64,000 nt of DNA, taken from the NCBI GenBank assembly GCA_030737875.1, contig CM060924.1, forward strand, positions 146,748,197-146,812,196, read 5' to 3'. The notes below the pieces were generated by a model, which was not told where the DNA came from, did not search any database, and worked only from the letters and a program-made list of their open reading frames with translations. The translations under genes and the position numbers were made by a program. Of the stretch, positions 33,979 through 44,728 are shown piece by piece (position 1 is the first letter of the stretch; each line of letters opens with the position of its first letter). The DNA is from Allium sativum. Lineage: Eukaryota; Streptophyta; Magnoliopsida; Asparagales; Amaryllidaceae.

Positions 33979-35893
33979 ATGCTTTCGTCGGATCCTAGTA
34001 CTGAGATTCTCACCCATGTCCCTAGTGCAAAATTAGATTTGTGGCAACGACTCCTCGGAGATGGAAGTCATCTTGCAAGCATCATCAAATGCTTAACTCG
34101 GGGCACATCTTCTCAACAGGATGTTGATGGCATCCATCGTAGCCCATTCACACGGGAAATCAGAAACTCCCGAAATCCTCCAAACTTCAAGCTTTCGGTC
34201 TTGGAGCCCTGCAACGGCCGGACCGACCCGACCATTCATCTCATGCGATACATGCACCACATGGATGTACTCTCTGCATCTACCAATGCCATGACCAAGT
34301 GCTTCCCTCTCTTCCTCACCGACATAGCTTGCATGTGGTTCCGACAGCTAACAACAGAGTCGATCAACACCTCGAATTTGTTGGTCACCCGTTTCATCGA
34401 GCAGTTCAGAGTTCACATCTCTCGATCAAAGGGTGTCATGTTCCTTATCTCCATCAAACAGCGGTCCGACGAAACCATAGTTGTGAAAGGCGCGCGCTAT
34501 GGCGCACGGCGCGGCGAGGTGTAGCATTAGCGCCTTTTCTGCTTGCGGCGCGACACGTATGAAAAGATGCGCCAAATGGTGCGCGACGCATAAATGGCAC
34601 ACGACGCGAAATGACACGCCTTTTCCTTATTTTATGGTTTTCTTGGTATATTTTGCGTTTCTAACTACCATTACTACTACAAATACTCTTACCATCACTA
34701 TTACTATTGCTATTATTATCATTATGACATGAAATGTGAATAACTTTGTTAATTTTTTTTCCAGTTATGTGAAAACATAATTACATCATAATTACATATT
34801 CACGAAGAAAAAATTAAATTTAAATGATATGGATGAGGAAGACGTTGAAGCTTATGAATCTGATGATACAGATAGTGGTTTGAAAAATATAATTACTGTA
34901 TCATATTCATATTTCTAGTTTATCATTAATGTGTATTATTATTTTGGATTTGAAAATTATAGTGCTTGAAATTTTATGCTTTATGTTTTTTTTTTGTAAA
35001 ATGCATAGAAATCTTTGTTGCATATGTTTTAGCAAAAAATATTGATTTTTTTTTTATTTTTTGTTAAAATATTAAATTTATTTAAAAAGAATAAACATGC
35101 ACAGTAAATTAAAAAGGCTCGAGCCATTTGTCGTGCCATGCGCCAATGCTCCACAGAGGATCTACGCTTTTTCGCGTCGTGCGCCATTAATAACACTGGG
35201 CGAGACCTCTGATCCTTCCTAGAAAGATTCAACGCGACCGTAGCATCAGTCGATGGACGCGAGCTATAGATAGTGTTTATAGCCGCCATTGCAGGAGTTC
35301 AGAATCGATCAGAATTCAGGATCTCTTTAACCAGAGACCCCCCCAAGGACATTGAAGATTTCTATGTCGAGGCCGATAGATTCCTTCGACAAGAAGGCGC
35401 TAGCGTTGAGATGGAAAGCCTCGAGGTGCTTGCCACCAAGGATGGAGGTTCATCCAACACCAATGGTCAGAACAAAGACAAAAGAAAAGTCTCAGACGAG
35501 AATGATCACAATGTACGACTCCAGAGAGAGAATAAGTATGATCAATACACCGAGCTTAACTCCTTCTTGGTCGACATCTACCTTGACGTACGAGGAACTC
35601 AACCTTTCCCAAAACCTCCTCGAAAGGAGCCAACTGAAAAAGAACTCGATTCTGGAAAACACTGCATGTACCACAACATGGCAGGACACAACCACGTTGA
35701 ATGCACGCATTTGCGTGATCTCATTGAGGATAGGGTTGGCGTGGAGAACTGCCCGAGTACGTCAAGAAACCTACACATGCCATGCCGCCACAACCTACTG
35801 TCCAAGCTCCTCAGGCAAGTCCTCGAGTTCCTCGAAACAGAAAGGACCCTGAGCCCAGCAATCGCGGCATCATCATTAATTAATAAAGTTTAG
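33979..35893 (+). pseudogene. gag capsid and C-terminus, split by a MITE (gag-only element)
   Basis: 33979-34476 encodes the capsid core: NPPNFKLSVLEPCNGRTDP, LMRYMHHMDVL, CFPLFLTDIACMWFRQL, LVTRFIEQFRVH and LISIKQRSDET. The MITE at 34477-35199 interrupts it. After the MITE the same phase resumes with FLERFNATVASVDGRE, with one stop (TGA where CGA is expected) at the join. It then runs in one frame from 35273 to 35893 through SEFRISLTRDPPKDIEDFYVEADRF and a zinc-finger-like block CMYHNMAGHNHVECTHLRDLIE (about 35660-35730), usual for Tat gag. The frame stops at 35893 and no pol follows. Confidence 0.8.
34477..35199. mobile_element. hAT-type MITE, GCGC-rich, inside gag
   Basis: About 723 bp. 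Flanking octamers ACGAAACC (34469-34476) and GCGAGACC (35200-35207) match at 6 of 8. Ends CATAGTTGTGAAAGGCGCG and, as complement of the right end, CCAGTGTTATTAATGGCGC are imperfect inverted repeats. Sub-terminal parts are full of GCGC/GACGC motifs and the middle (34620-35090) is AT-rich and non-coding. Gag text is collinear on both sides, which confirms the insertion. Confidence 0.8.
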
Positions 35894-37074
35894 ATCATTA
35901 TGGACTTTACCTATTTCTTAGGATATAGGAAATGTATTTTTATTTTTTCCTCAATAATGTGACTGTGCTGAAGTACACACATACAGAGTTATGATTTAGC
36001 TCCTAGGCGTGCTTTGGATTCAACTATCACACCCTTAGAATTTGTTTTCATTTTCCTATGGTAGCTCTTTAGCAGCAATAAACTCTCTTTTTCGAACATG
36101 GATTATGTTTGAACGAGTTAAGCCGAGCATGATTGACGCTCGCCGACCCGCATATGGTCAGTGCTGGCCACCGTCTCTAAACTACGGTCGATGCCCGCCA
36201 CCATATCGAACCATCTCCATAAGCCGAGTATGGTTAATACTTGCCAAAATCGAGTATGGTTAATACTCGCCATCTCCATAAGCCAAGTAAGATTGATACT
36301 CGCCAACTCTTAAAGCCGAGTGTGATTGCCACTCGCCAAGCTTCGTAAAACCTTATTAGGATCTGGTAAATAAACACTATCAATTCAAGAACATGGTTTA
36401 TACTCAAACCTTATGATCACTCACTAAACGTGGTCAAAGTCCGACCTTGGAAACCCGGGAACAACCGACTACACTGTCTTACCAGGCAAAAGCCGAGTAT
36501 GGTTTATACTCGCCAACTCTTTAACCCGATTATGGTTTATACTCGCCAACTATTTAAGCCGAGTATAGTTTATACTCGCCAACTCTTTAAGCCGAGTATG
36601 GTTTATACTCGCAACTCTTTAAGACGAGTATGATTGATACTCGCCAATTCTCTAAGTCGAATATGGCTGATACTTGCTAACTTTGTAAAACCGAACATGG
36701 CTTATGTTCGTCCCTCAGACTATACCACCTCACCAAAAGGAAACCGAGCATGTCCAATGCTCGTACTCCCATCCTTGATAGGTATCATTTAATTGACAAA
36801 ATCCTGGTTCTTCTGTTGTTATCAAAGACCAACTCGGAATGGTCTTATTCACAAGTTTTCCAGCCTTAATACAATCACCAATGGTTGTCGGTTTCCCGGC
36901 CTTAAAACGATCCTTAGCAGTCGTCGGACTTCTGGCCTTAACACAACCATTGTCGATCGTTGGTTTTCCGGCCCTTCTCATCGTGGCTTCACATAAAGAA
37001 CTTCATATCAATGCTTGCTGGAAGAACCAGAACACATCTACTTTCCTCAAGAAGATGTATTCTGGAGGGCAAAG
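35894..37074 (+). other. Non-coding internal region of the gag-only element
   Basis: It takes the place of pol. It contains the hairpin minisatellite described below and ends in a purine-rich tract (CTGGAGGGCAAAG) before the 3' LTR. I found no protein motif in any frame. Confidence 0.75.
36120..36765 (+). repeat. Array of covarying hairpins, CGAGTAT/ATACTCG type
   Basis: Repeats of about 30-33 bp with consensus AGCCGAGTATGGTTTATACT followed by CGCCAACTCTTTA, in two blocks (about 36120-36340 and 36490-36765). Each unit is a hairpin whose arms vary together: CGAGC/GCTCG (36124-36142), CGAGTG/CACTCG (36317-36335), CGAGTAT/ATACTCG (36494-36512), CGAACAT/ATGTTCG (36692-36710) and CGAGCAT/ATGCTCG (36745-36763). 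Confidence 0.85.
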
Positions 37075-37914
37075 TGTTGACCAACTTTTTGGCAAAAGTC
37101 GTTCCAACCAATAGAAGGAGCCATAGCTAATTACCGACCCATACCAGGGTTTGTGGAATGTTTGTTATCATGGGTCGACCAACCATAAGCGACCCTAAGC
37201 CATAACAACATTAAAACTAGTCGGCCGAACCATCGCCAAATCAACCGACCGATTCATTTATCAGTAAATCGAGCCGGTCCCATAATACCATGTCAAGTCT
37301 AAAGGCTTGGGTCTCACCAGAAGTATCTTTAGAGTTATGCGCTACCGGGCGAAGACCTACTTCCAAGGCTGCTGATTCAAATGAGCTTTTGACCAGCTCT
37401 CCTTTTGATACTCCAAATATCAAGCTCCACGTCAACAGCGATTTCCGAGAACTATTCATGAACAGAAGACCGGGTCCCCCTGCCACAACTACTCAGCCGA
37501 ATCGAGCTCCACGTGTCCAAGCTTCGAAAAAGAGACAAGCCACGTGGCACACGGCTCATCCCACCTTCTTCACCTATAAATACACCATTGCTGGAGCTTG
37601 GAAATAGAAAGACATGTTGAATTTCAACACCAACAATTCATACTTGGTATACTGGAAACATCCAACCGTGTTCCTTAAACATTACAAGAATATTGTAATC
37701 TCTACCTTCTTCCATTGAAATCCACTGTAACATGTAATCGACAGTATAAACAAAGATTACAAGTGGACGTAGGCACTGATATAAGTCGAATCACTATAAA
37801 ATATTGTGTGTCCCTTATTCATTTACTTTTTCTTGCATCTCTACGATAGTTTTTCGTGTGTACTCAACACACGTTGGGGGTTGATCGTCATAAGATCAAC
37901 TTTTGACGTCAACA
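37075..37914 (+). repeat. 3' LTR of the gag-only element
   Basis: 840 bp, TGTTGACCAAC...GACGTCAACA, collinear with 32172-32978 and somewhat longer owing to small indels. The kinesin-14 text restarts directly after its flanking pentamer. Confidence 0.88.
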
Positions 37915-39048
37915 CCAAGAGTGCCTTAAAAGAAAACACATGTATAATGAGATAGTGAAACTCAAAGGAAATATAAGAGTCTTCTATAGATGTAGACCTT
38001 TAAGTTCTGAAGAGTATTCAAATGGTTTACTTCTATCGTGGAATTTGACCCTTCTAATGAACCCGAGCTTCAAGTTATCTTAGCTGATGGTGCTTAAGAA
38101 GCAATTCAGGTTTGATCGTGTTTTCAGTTTGAAAGTTGATCAAGGTACTAATTTACAATGTATAAACACAACGCAAATTTACAATGAAACGTCATTTATA
38201 ACCAAGTGAGATTGATTGAATTAAGTTTATGACATGTCTATATATCGTAGTCCCTTTTTAGTTAAGTGGGCTAGCCAACTTGAGTTTTATAGCTTGCTTA
38301 ATTGTATATAAATCTCCAATTTTGATCTTCATAATCTGCTAACAAAAAATTCCAATGCACATCACCTTTAGTTGATTCGTTTTTTAAACACAATAATGAT
38401 TAAATTGCAAAAGAATATTGTTTAGTAATTTTTGATGAATATAATGAAAAATTGCAAAAATATATTAAGATTGACCCATATTAATCCTATTACGTAGATA
38501 AGATATAAATTCAAAGCGTCATACTTTTTTTAATCAAATTAATTCAATTTCTTATCGAGGGCAACTATGAATTTTGCTAATGATAAAAATTTTGAGTTAC
38601 ATAAAATTTAAGTGATTTAACGTGATTGATGTCTGATTTTGTACTTCAATACTAGAATGTGTGGATAATCTTTTAAAAAAATTATACTTAATAAAATAAA
38701 ATTTGAGATTGTAATGAATTGGTCTTTAGTATTATCATATTTTAGGAAAGATAAAACGTTATATACCTTTTTTGTTAAAATTTTGCGGCTTACGCTATTC
38801 ATATGCATGCAGAGACTGTATTTACGGAGACATACCAGTAGTAAAATCGGTAATGGACGGATACAACGTATGCATATTTGTCTACGGTCAAACTGAAACC
38901 GGAAAAACATTCAAAATGGAATGTGATTTAATAAAGAAGGAGTTAATTACCGTACATTAAAAGAACTGTGCAGGGGCTCTACTAATAGAATGCCTACAAT
39001 AAGTATGAGTTTTCTGTTAGCATTTTGGAAGGTGATTCCATTGTGAAT
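37915..39048 (+). pseudogene. Kinesin-14 neck and N-terminal motor, including P-loop
   Basis: GNIRVF (37967-37984) and RCRPLSSEEYSN open the motor domain; AKKQFRFDRVFSLK follows after a one-base shift. An AT-rich, intron-like stretch (about 38160-38780) separates this from [20 protein letters not shown] and the P-loop (38883-38909). The P-loop reads GQTETGKT instead of the canonical GQTGTGKT, replacing a conserved glycine with glutamate. [13 protein letters not shown] (to about 38980) and ISMSFLLAFW continue the fold. Most of this exon block is repeated in reverse just downstream. Confidence 0.85.
37986..38909 (+). repeat. Left arm of a large kinesin inverted duplication
   Basis: 924 bp, from ATAGATGTAGACC to ACCGGAAAAACA. 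It is the inverted counterpart of 39049-39976, with a 139 bp spacer between the arms. The arms cover both exon and intron sequence and differ by substitutions and small indels. Confidence 0.88.
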
Positions 39049-39976
39049 GTTTTTTCGGTTTCAGTTTGGTCGTATACAAACATGCATATGCTGTATCCGT
39101 TCATTACCGATTTTACTACTGGTAGTGTCTTCGCAAATACAATCTTTGCATACATATGAATAACGAAAACTGCAAAATTTTAGCAAAAAAAGTACAGAAC
39201 GTTTTATTCTTTCTAAAATACGATAATACTAAAGGCCAATTAATTACAATCTCAAATTTTATTTTTATTAAGTATAAAATTTTATAAAGATCATCCACAC
39301 ATTCTAATTTTGAGGTATAAAATTAGAAATCAATCACATTAAATCAGTTAAACTTTATGTGCCTCAGTATTTTCATCATTAGCCAAATTCATAGTTTTCC
39401 TCGATAAGAAATTGAATCAATTTGATAAAAAAAAGGTACGACACTTTGAATTTTATATCTTATCTACGTAATGAGATTAATATGGGTCAATCTTAATATA
39501 TATTTCCAATCTTTCATCATATTCATCAACAGTTTCTAAATAATATTCTTTTACAATTTAATCATTACTGTGTTTAAAAAAGAATCAACTAAAGGTGATG
39601 TGGTCATTGGAATTTTTTGTTAGCAGATCATGAAGAGCAAAATTAGAGATTTATATACAATTAAGCAAGTTATACAACTCAAGTTGACTAGCCTACTTAA
39701 GTAAAAAAGGACTACGATATATAGACATGTCATAAACTTAATTCAATCAATCTCTCTTGGTTATTAATGATGTTTAATTGTAAATTTGTGTTGTGTCTAT
39801 ACATTGTAAATTTGTACCTTGATCATCTTTCGGATTGAAAACACGATCAAGTCTGAATTGCTTCTTAGCACCATTAACTAAGATAACTTGGCGCTTGGAT
39901 TCGTTAGAAGAGTCAAATTCAACAATAGAAGTAAACTCTTTGAATATTTTTTCAGAACTTAAAGGTCTACATCTAT
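39049..39976 (-). repeat. Right arm of the kinesin inverted duplication
   Basis: The minus strand repeats the kinesin motor start and P-loop exon, including the intron. In the first exon this arm keeps the frame better than the left arm (FTSIVEFDSSNESKRQVILVN...KKQFRLDRVFNPKDDQ), while its P-loop is degenerate. The plus-strand gene resumes at about 40050. Confidence 0.88.
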
Positions 39977-40054
39977 GAAAATCTGATTTCTAAGTTTTTA
40001 TGGTTTAATTATTTTCTTTTATAAATATAGAAATAATGTTTTGTTATTTGAAAA

Positions 40055-40640
40055 GGTTGGATATAATGCAGCTAAATGGAATTCATGAAGTACCTGGTCT
40101 TATAGATACTAAGGTAAGCAACCTCGATGAGGTGTGGGGTAATCTTCAGACTCGAGCGAAGAACAGATCGTTGGGTCAACAAATGCTAATGAATTGAGTA
40201 GTCGGTCTTCCTGCTTAGTTCGCGTGACAGTTAAAGGAGAAAGTTTTGTGAATGGAGAGAGGAACAAAAGTCACATGTGGCTCGTTGATTTAGCTGGAAG
40301 CGAGCGAGTAGGAAAGATTGAAGTAGAGAGAGAGACTGAAGGAATCACAGTTTATGAATAAGTCGCTCTCCGCGCTTGGTGATGTTATTGTTGTTCCTTC
40401 TTCCAAGAATCCTCATACAGCTACCGAAATTTTAAACTCACCCACTTGCTTTGGAGCTCCTTAGGTGAGGATTGCAGGACTCTAATGTTCACCTAGATAA
40501 GTCTTAGCTCAGCAGACTTAGGAGAAACACTGTGTTCCCTTGACTTTACTACAAGGGTTAGAGGAATTGAATCCGGTCCCATAAGGAAACAGTTCGATAA
40601 AGCCCAAACCTTCAACGTAAAACAATGGCCGAAAAGCGTC
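40055..40640 (+). pseudogene. Kinesin-14 C-terminal motor half (switch regions)
   Basis: Reads MQLNGIHEVPGLIDTKVSNLDEVW, then STNANELSSRSS (switch I; usually NEHSSRSH), RVTVKGESFVNGE, and HMWLVDLAGSERVGK with the intact switch II box DLAGSER (40287-40307), then ERLKESQFMNKSLSALGDVI. After frame breaks at about 40400-40470 come DLGETLCSLDFTTRVRGIESGP and the end of the motor. Exon boundaries are blurred; the segment looks like spliced exons with short intron remnants. Confidence 0.82.
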
Positions 40641-41060
40641 TGCATGAAGAGAAGGAAACCGCTAGACTAATCGAAACCCTTCAGCAGATGAAGCTTAAGT
40701 ACAGGTCTAGAGTGATTGTCAACAAAGCACTGCATGAAAAGGTAAGAGAACCCAAAAACCAACTAGTAGCAAAATCAAACACCTCCTCATTTGCAGAGCA
40801 CTTGATGAAACCGTCGCTTACTCAAATTCAAGAAGGCCACCTGTCACAGCTTCTCGTATCCCCTGCTTCAGAACTTCATTCAACAACAAAGAGAACAACT
40901 ACACTTTTGTTAACAAGAGGTACAACGGTGATGGTAGATCAAACTCGATGAAATCGTCGCTCCCCAAAGCTGCAAGAGTGTCACTGTCTCCTAGTAGAGC
41001 TTCTGATGATTATGATAGACTTATCAGCAACATGTTTTCCAGTAACCCGTTTGGAAATCG
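40625..41060 (+). pseudogene. Kinesin-14 C-terminal coiled coil and tail
   Basis: 108 codons are open from 40625: AEKRLHEEKETARLIETLQQMKLKYRSR and HEKVREPKNQLVAK form a heptad-like coiled coil following the motor, as in several plant kinesin-14 proteins. Downstream, another phase gives KAARVSLSPSRASDDYDRLISNMFSSNPFG to about 41060, which looks like the end of the tail. The sequence to 41380 is non-coding. Confidence 0.7.
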
Positions 41061-41383
41061 AGGATCCTAACTCCTAATGCTTTTGTTTCTGCTTCGCCTT
41101 CTTCTCTTTCGTTGAGCAGGTTATGCTTTAGCGTTCAGAAAAGGGTAGCGGCTGGTTCGCCTATACCTTGCTAAAGGCGGTCGTGTGATGAAGTATGAGG
41201 GTGATTAGAGGATGATCGGTTCTATGGGTATGATGTTAGCAGGCTTCCTTACGGCCCTCCATCGGGATATTGGGTACTGCTCAAAGAGTAAGAAGGCAGT
41301 CTGTTGTTTAGTGTTTTGGGATGGATGTGTTGAGGATTTGTATAGATTTTACAGACATTTAACTTTAATAGGGTTGGTGTGAG

Positions 41384-43085
41384 TTATATGGTGTACGTGG
41401 TTTGACCGTGTGTGCAATAGTGATGGTTAGCAAAATTATCTGGTAATAATAAAGTTTTATGTAAAAAAATATTTTGTAGATCACATTGCAACAAGAAATA
41501 AGACGATATTCTGAAATGGATGCAGGATTTTTTTCCTTCACCACTAGAATAATAAAGGTATAATTAATTCTCTTTTATTATCTGCTCGCTTGTAAAAACA
41601 CCTTTTATAGCAGCAAATAAATCATCTTTAGTTAAATCATCTTTAATTAAATCCCAGTGTTGCTGAATTTTTTTAGCTATGAATCCATCCAGTCCAGGGC
41701 TGCTGTTCTTATGGATTTGAAAAGTTGCTGTTTTAACTTCAGATTCAGTAATCTCAGATTCTAAATTACATCTTGCTGCGTTTGTTAAAATTGTTTGCAT
41801 ATGATAGGGTCCAAGGAGGTCTGTATCTCATGTGAGTTATATAACTCCCTGTTCAGTTAGGATTCCGTGTATAGATTGTCGTCTCCTATACTTGTCATTC
41901 TAGAGTAATATATTTTTTAGCACTGATCACCTTCAGTCATCCACTTAACTTTAGCTTTTTATTTGATCTATGTTGCATGATTGTACTTTAAGCATTCTAA
42001 TTGCACTATTATCTTTATATTCTTGTAAAATCAGATGATTGTTAGGGTTCTGTGATAACTGGTTGTACAGATGGTCAGTTTTCTCTCTTAGAACATCACT
42101 GGCCGCTAACATAGAAATTTTACATTTGTTCCATGTTTTAAGTGTCATCTTAACTTTTTTTCAATTTACACAAAAAATTGTATAGATTATTACCTGCAAC
42201 TTCACCACTCCAACTACTTCTGATTATGTCTTCGTATCCTAGAATATTAGACAACATATTGTTATATCTGAACGACCCTTTAAGCTGCATCTGATTAGAA
42301 TATATATATTCAGTTGCAATTAATTGGACAATGATTGCTAAACGAATGAGGCAGAAGAATTGTAGAAAAATTAGTAAAAATATCCTGAAATTTTGCATTA
42401 ATAAAGATTATGTCAATCTTGCTATGCGTAGAAAAATCTTTACCATCCCTTCATGAATACTTGTTGCACTTTCCTTGACTTTCAATTAGGCCAACAGTAG
42501 TAACAGTATCATCTGCCTTTTTATTGTTGTTTGAAGGACCAACTAGATCAGTATCATATATTACTGTATTAAAGTCTCCCGACACAATCCACGGGCACTG
42601 AGCTTGCTGTGAAATACATTTGATATGGTCCCAAAGACCCATTCGTTGCCAGTTTGTGTGTTGTCCATAGACTTCTTTAGGAGCTTTAATTCACCAGAAT
42701 TTGTGAGAAAACCAGAAACCGCTTGCATGCCCGTATAGATAACGTTGAAGTGCCAAAAGACCGAGTCCTACATAATAAAAATTCGACTTTGTTCATTAGT
42801 CTGAGTATTAATATAGTATGACCAGTTTGGAAGATTACCCACCACAAACTTATGTATATCTTCTTTAGACATCATATGTTCGTACAATGCCACCAGTGAA
42901 AGTTTGTATTTGGATATAAGATCCAGTACATCAAGCTGCCTAGTAGGGGAATCTATTCCCCTCACATTCCAAAACAATATAGCCATTAATTAAGATCTTT
43001 CCCTCTTTCCTGATTAATTTTCTTGTATGGTATCACATTTATTTTTGTCCATTTGTTGACTGTTTGAAGCGAACACCTTAGTTAA
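41384..43085 (-). mobile_element. Minus-strand LINE fragment, copy A (endonuclease part)
   Basis: ORF2 begins at 42986 (MAILFWNVRGIDSPTRQLDVLD). Then come broken endonuclease pieces, WIVSGDFNTVIYDTD (about 42560-42610), MTLKTWNKCKISM (about 42120), and the start of RT, HKNSSPGLDGF...WDLIKDDL (about 41620-41720). RT is lost beyond 41564. Sequence on both outer sides (41384-41560 and 43000-43085) is shared with copy B at 57020-61500. A lacks about 290 bases present in B (59848-60138) and has no MITE. It is abutted by the RTE element at 43086. Confidence 0.8.
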
Positions 43086-44270
43086 AATTATCTTGTATAA
43101 CATACTTTGATAAGATTTTCAACGAAGAAAGTGATAGCTCTTCGATCGAGTTGAAAGACTTTGCCGACAGCACCAATAGACATTTTGTGCGGAGATTTCA
43201 AGAAGTTGAGGTAAAGAGGGCGTTGAAACGAATGAAATCAGGCAAGTCGGTAGGGCCTGATGACATTCCTATTGAGGTGTGGAGATGCAGGGATAACATG
43301 GCTAACAAAGTTGTTCAATAATATTTTCAAATCAAACAAAATGCCAGATGAGTGGAGGAGAAGCATTTTAGGTTCAATCTTCAAGAATAAAGGAGATATT
43401 CAAAGTTGCACAAACTATAGAGAAATTAAGCTTATGAGTCATACAATGAAGCTTTGGAGAGAGTTTGCGAACAACGTTTGAGGAGGTTGACAAATATATC
43501 TAGGAATCAATTTGGTTTTATGCTTGGAAGGTCAACCACTGAGGCGATTTTCTTGGTTAGGCAACTTATGGAGAGATACAGAGAGCAGAAGAAGAATCTC
43601 CACATGGTCTTTATTGACCTGGAGAAAGCTTATGACAGAGTGCCGAGGAGGGTTATGTGGTGAGCGCTAGAATGGAAGAGCGCGTCATCAAAGTATATTA
43701 CCCTTATTAAGGATATGTACGAAGGGGTTATGACTAGTGTCAGGGCATGCGATGGTGAGACCAGAGACTTTCCAATTAACATAGGGTTACATCAAGGTTC
43801 GGCTTTGAACCGTTATATTTTTGCATTAGTGATGGATGAAATCACAAAAGATATACAAAGTGAGATTCTTTGGTGTATGCTCTTTGCCGATGATGTTGTG
43901 TTGATTGATGAAAGTAAAATAGGGGTTAATCGACAACTGGAGTTGTGGAGGGAGACCTTGGAATCAAAGGGTTTCAAGCTTAGCAGAACTAAAACAAAGT
44001 ATATGAAGTGTGAGTTTAGCAGTGTCAGGTCAGATGACGGAGACGTTACCCTGGTCGGTAGAGTAGTACCCTAGGAATCATTTCGATATTTAGGATCTAT
44101 GTTGCAGTTTGATGGGGAGATTGATAAGGATGTTAGTTGTAGAATTCAACCAGTATGGGTGAAATGACGATTAGCATTTGACATTCTCTGTGATAGAAAG
44201 ATTCCTCAGAAGCTTAAAGGAAAGTTCTATAGGACAACAATCAGGCCTGCAATGTTATATGGTGCAGAAT
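43086..44270 (+). mobile_element. RTE-type LINE, reverse transcriptase part (left of Ty3-2)
   Basis: 5'-truncated non-LTR retrotransposon on the plus strand. RT text in several frames reads VEVKRALKRMKSGKSVGPDDIPIEVW (about 43205), NQFGFMLGRSTTEAIF (43505), VFIDLEKAYDRVPR (43600), LHQGSALN (about 43790) and LFADDVVLIDE (about 43880-43912). Then LELWRETLESKGFKLSRTKTKYM follows, and it breaks off in MLYGAE at 44270. These motifs and their spacing match plant RTE elements, not the L1 LINEs elsewhere in the window. The remaining C-terminus is at 54894. Confidence 0.88.
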
Positions 44271-44720
44271 TGTAACAACCCGAATTTTAACAACGTGTTA
44301 AGACAAGAATCAAGGCAGAATTAAATGTTAAATTCTGAATCAGGAGAAACGGGTTGCGCCATTGCGTTCGTCTCGGAAAAATACGCGAAATAGAGTCCGA
44401 AATTTCATAAATCGGAGTCTGTATGACCGAGATATGGCCTCGCGAAGTTTCACGAAAAATTCAAATTCAAAACAGATTCAAATTTCAGAAAATCAGGGTA
44501 GGCGGGAAAAATCCCGCCCAGACCAGGTCGACCAGGGGGTCGACCTGGGTGTCGACCTGGGTGGGACCAGGTCGACTGGGGAGTCGACCTGCCTGGTCGG
44601 ACCCAGGCAACCTGGTGCACCTGTTTTGCTGTTTGGCTCGGTTTTGGAGGCTTGTGACGATTTTTGAGGGCTTGGATCTATCCTAGGGTTAATCTAACGG
44701 CCTAAACTACTCCTAATCTC

Positions 44721-44728
44721 TATAAAAA
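44721..44728 (+). promoter_or_regulatory. LTR TATA box (Ty3-2 5' LTR)
   Basis: TATAAAAA in CTCTATAAAAAGACCCC, repeated at 50961-50968. The GTCGAC cluster lies about 130-195 bp upstream, as in Ty3-1. Confidence 0.6.

Larger units (their letters stand above)
32172..37914 (+). mobile_element. Non-autonomous gag-only LTR retrotransposon (Tat-like, TR-GAG type)
   Basis: Two similar LTRs (32172-32978 and 37075-37914), both starting TGTTGA and ending in AACA. The flanking pentamers CGAAG (32167-32171) and CCAAG (37915-37919) form a target duplication with one mismatch. Inside are a PBS, a broken gag, a long non-coding part with a hairpin minisatellite, and a purine tract. There is no protease, RT, RNase H or integrase, so it must have depended on proteins from an autonomous relative. 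Gag-only elements of this form are known from plants as TR-GAGs. The target was the kinesin-14 remnant. Confidence 0.9.
31960..41060 (+). pseudogene. Kinesin-14 gene remnant, with introns, twice interrupted
   Basis: Plus-strand pieces of a minus-end-directed kinesin-14 can be followed in order. They are a coiled-coil/neck part ending at 32171, then from 37915 KRKHMYNEIVKLKGNIRVF and YRCRPLSSEE, a P-loop part, switch and DLAGSER motifs, and a C-terminal coiled coil to about 40950. The KGNIRVFCR-type neck sequence directly before the motor is diagnostic of kinesin-14. Intron-like AT-rich stretches remain, so this is not a retrocopy. Frameshifts, stops, the gag-only element at 32172-37914 and an inverted duplication at 39049-39976 all break it. 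In life the protein moves along microtubules in spindle or cortical arrays. Confidence 0.85.

Noticed and set aside
32172..37914. Pararetrovirus-like integration
   Set aside because: It has clear LTRs, a TTTGGCG-type PBS and Tat-like gag, and no movement protein or viral RT; it is an LTR retrotransposon.
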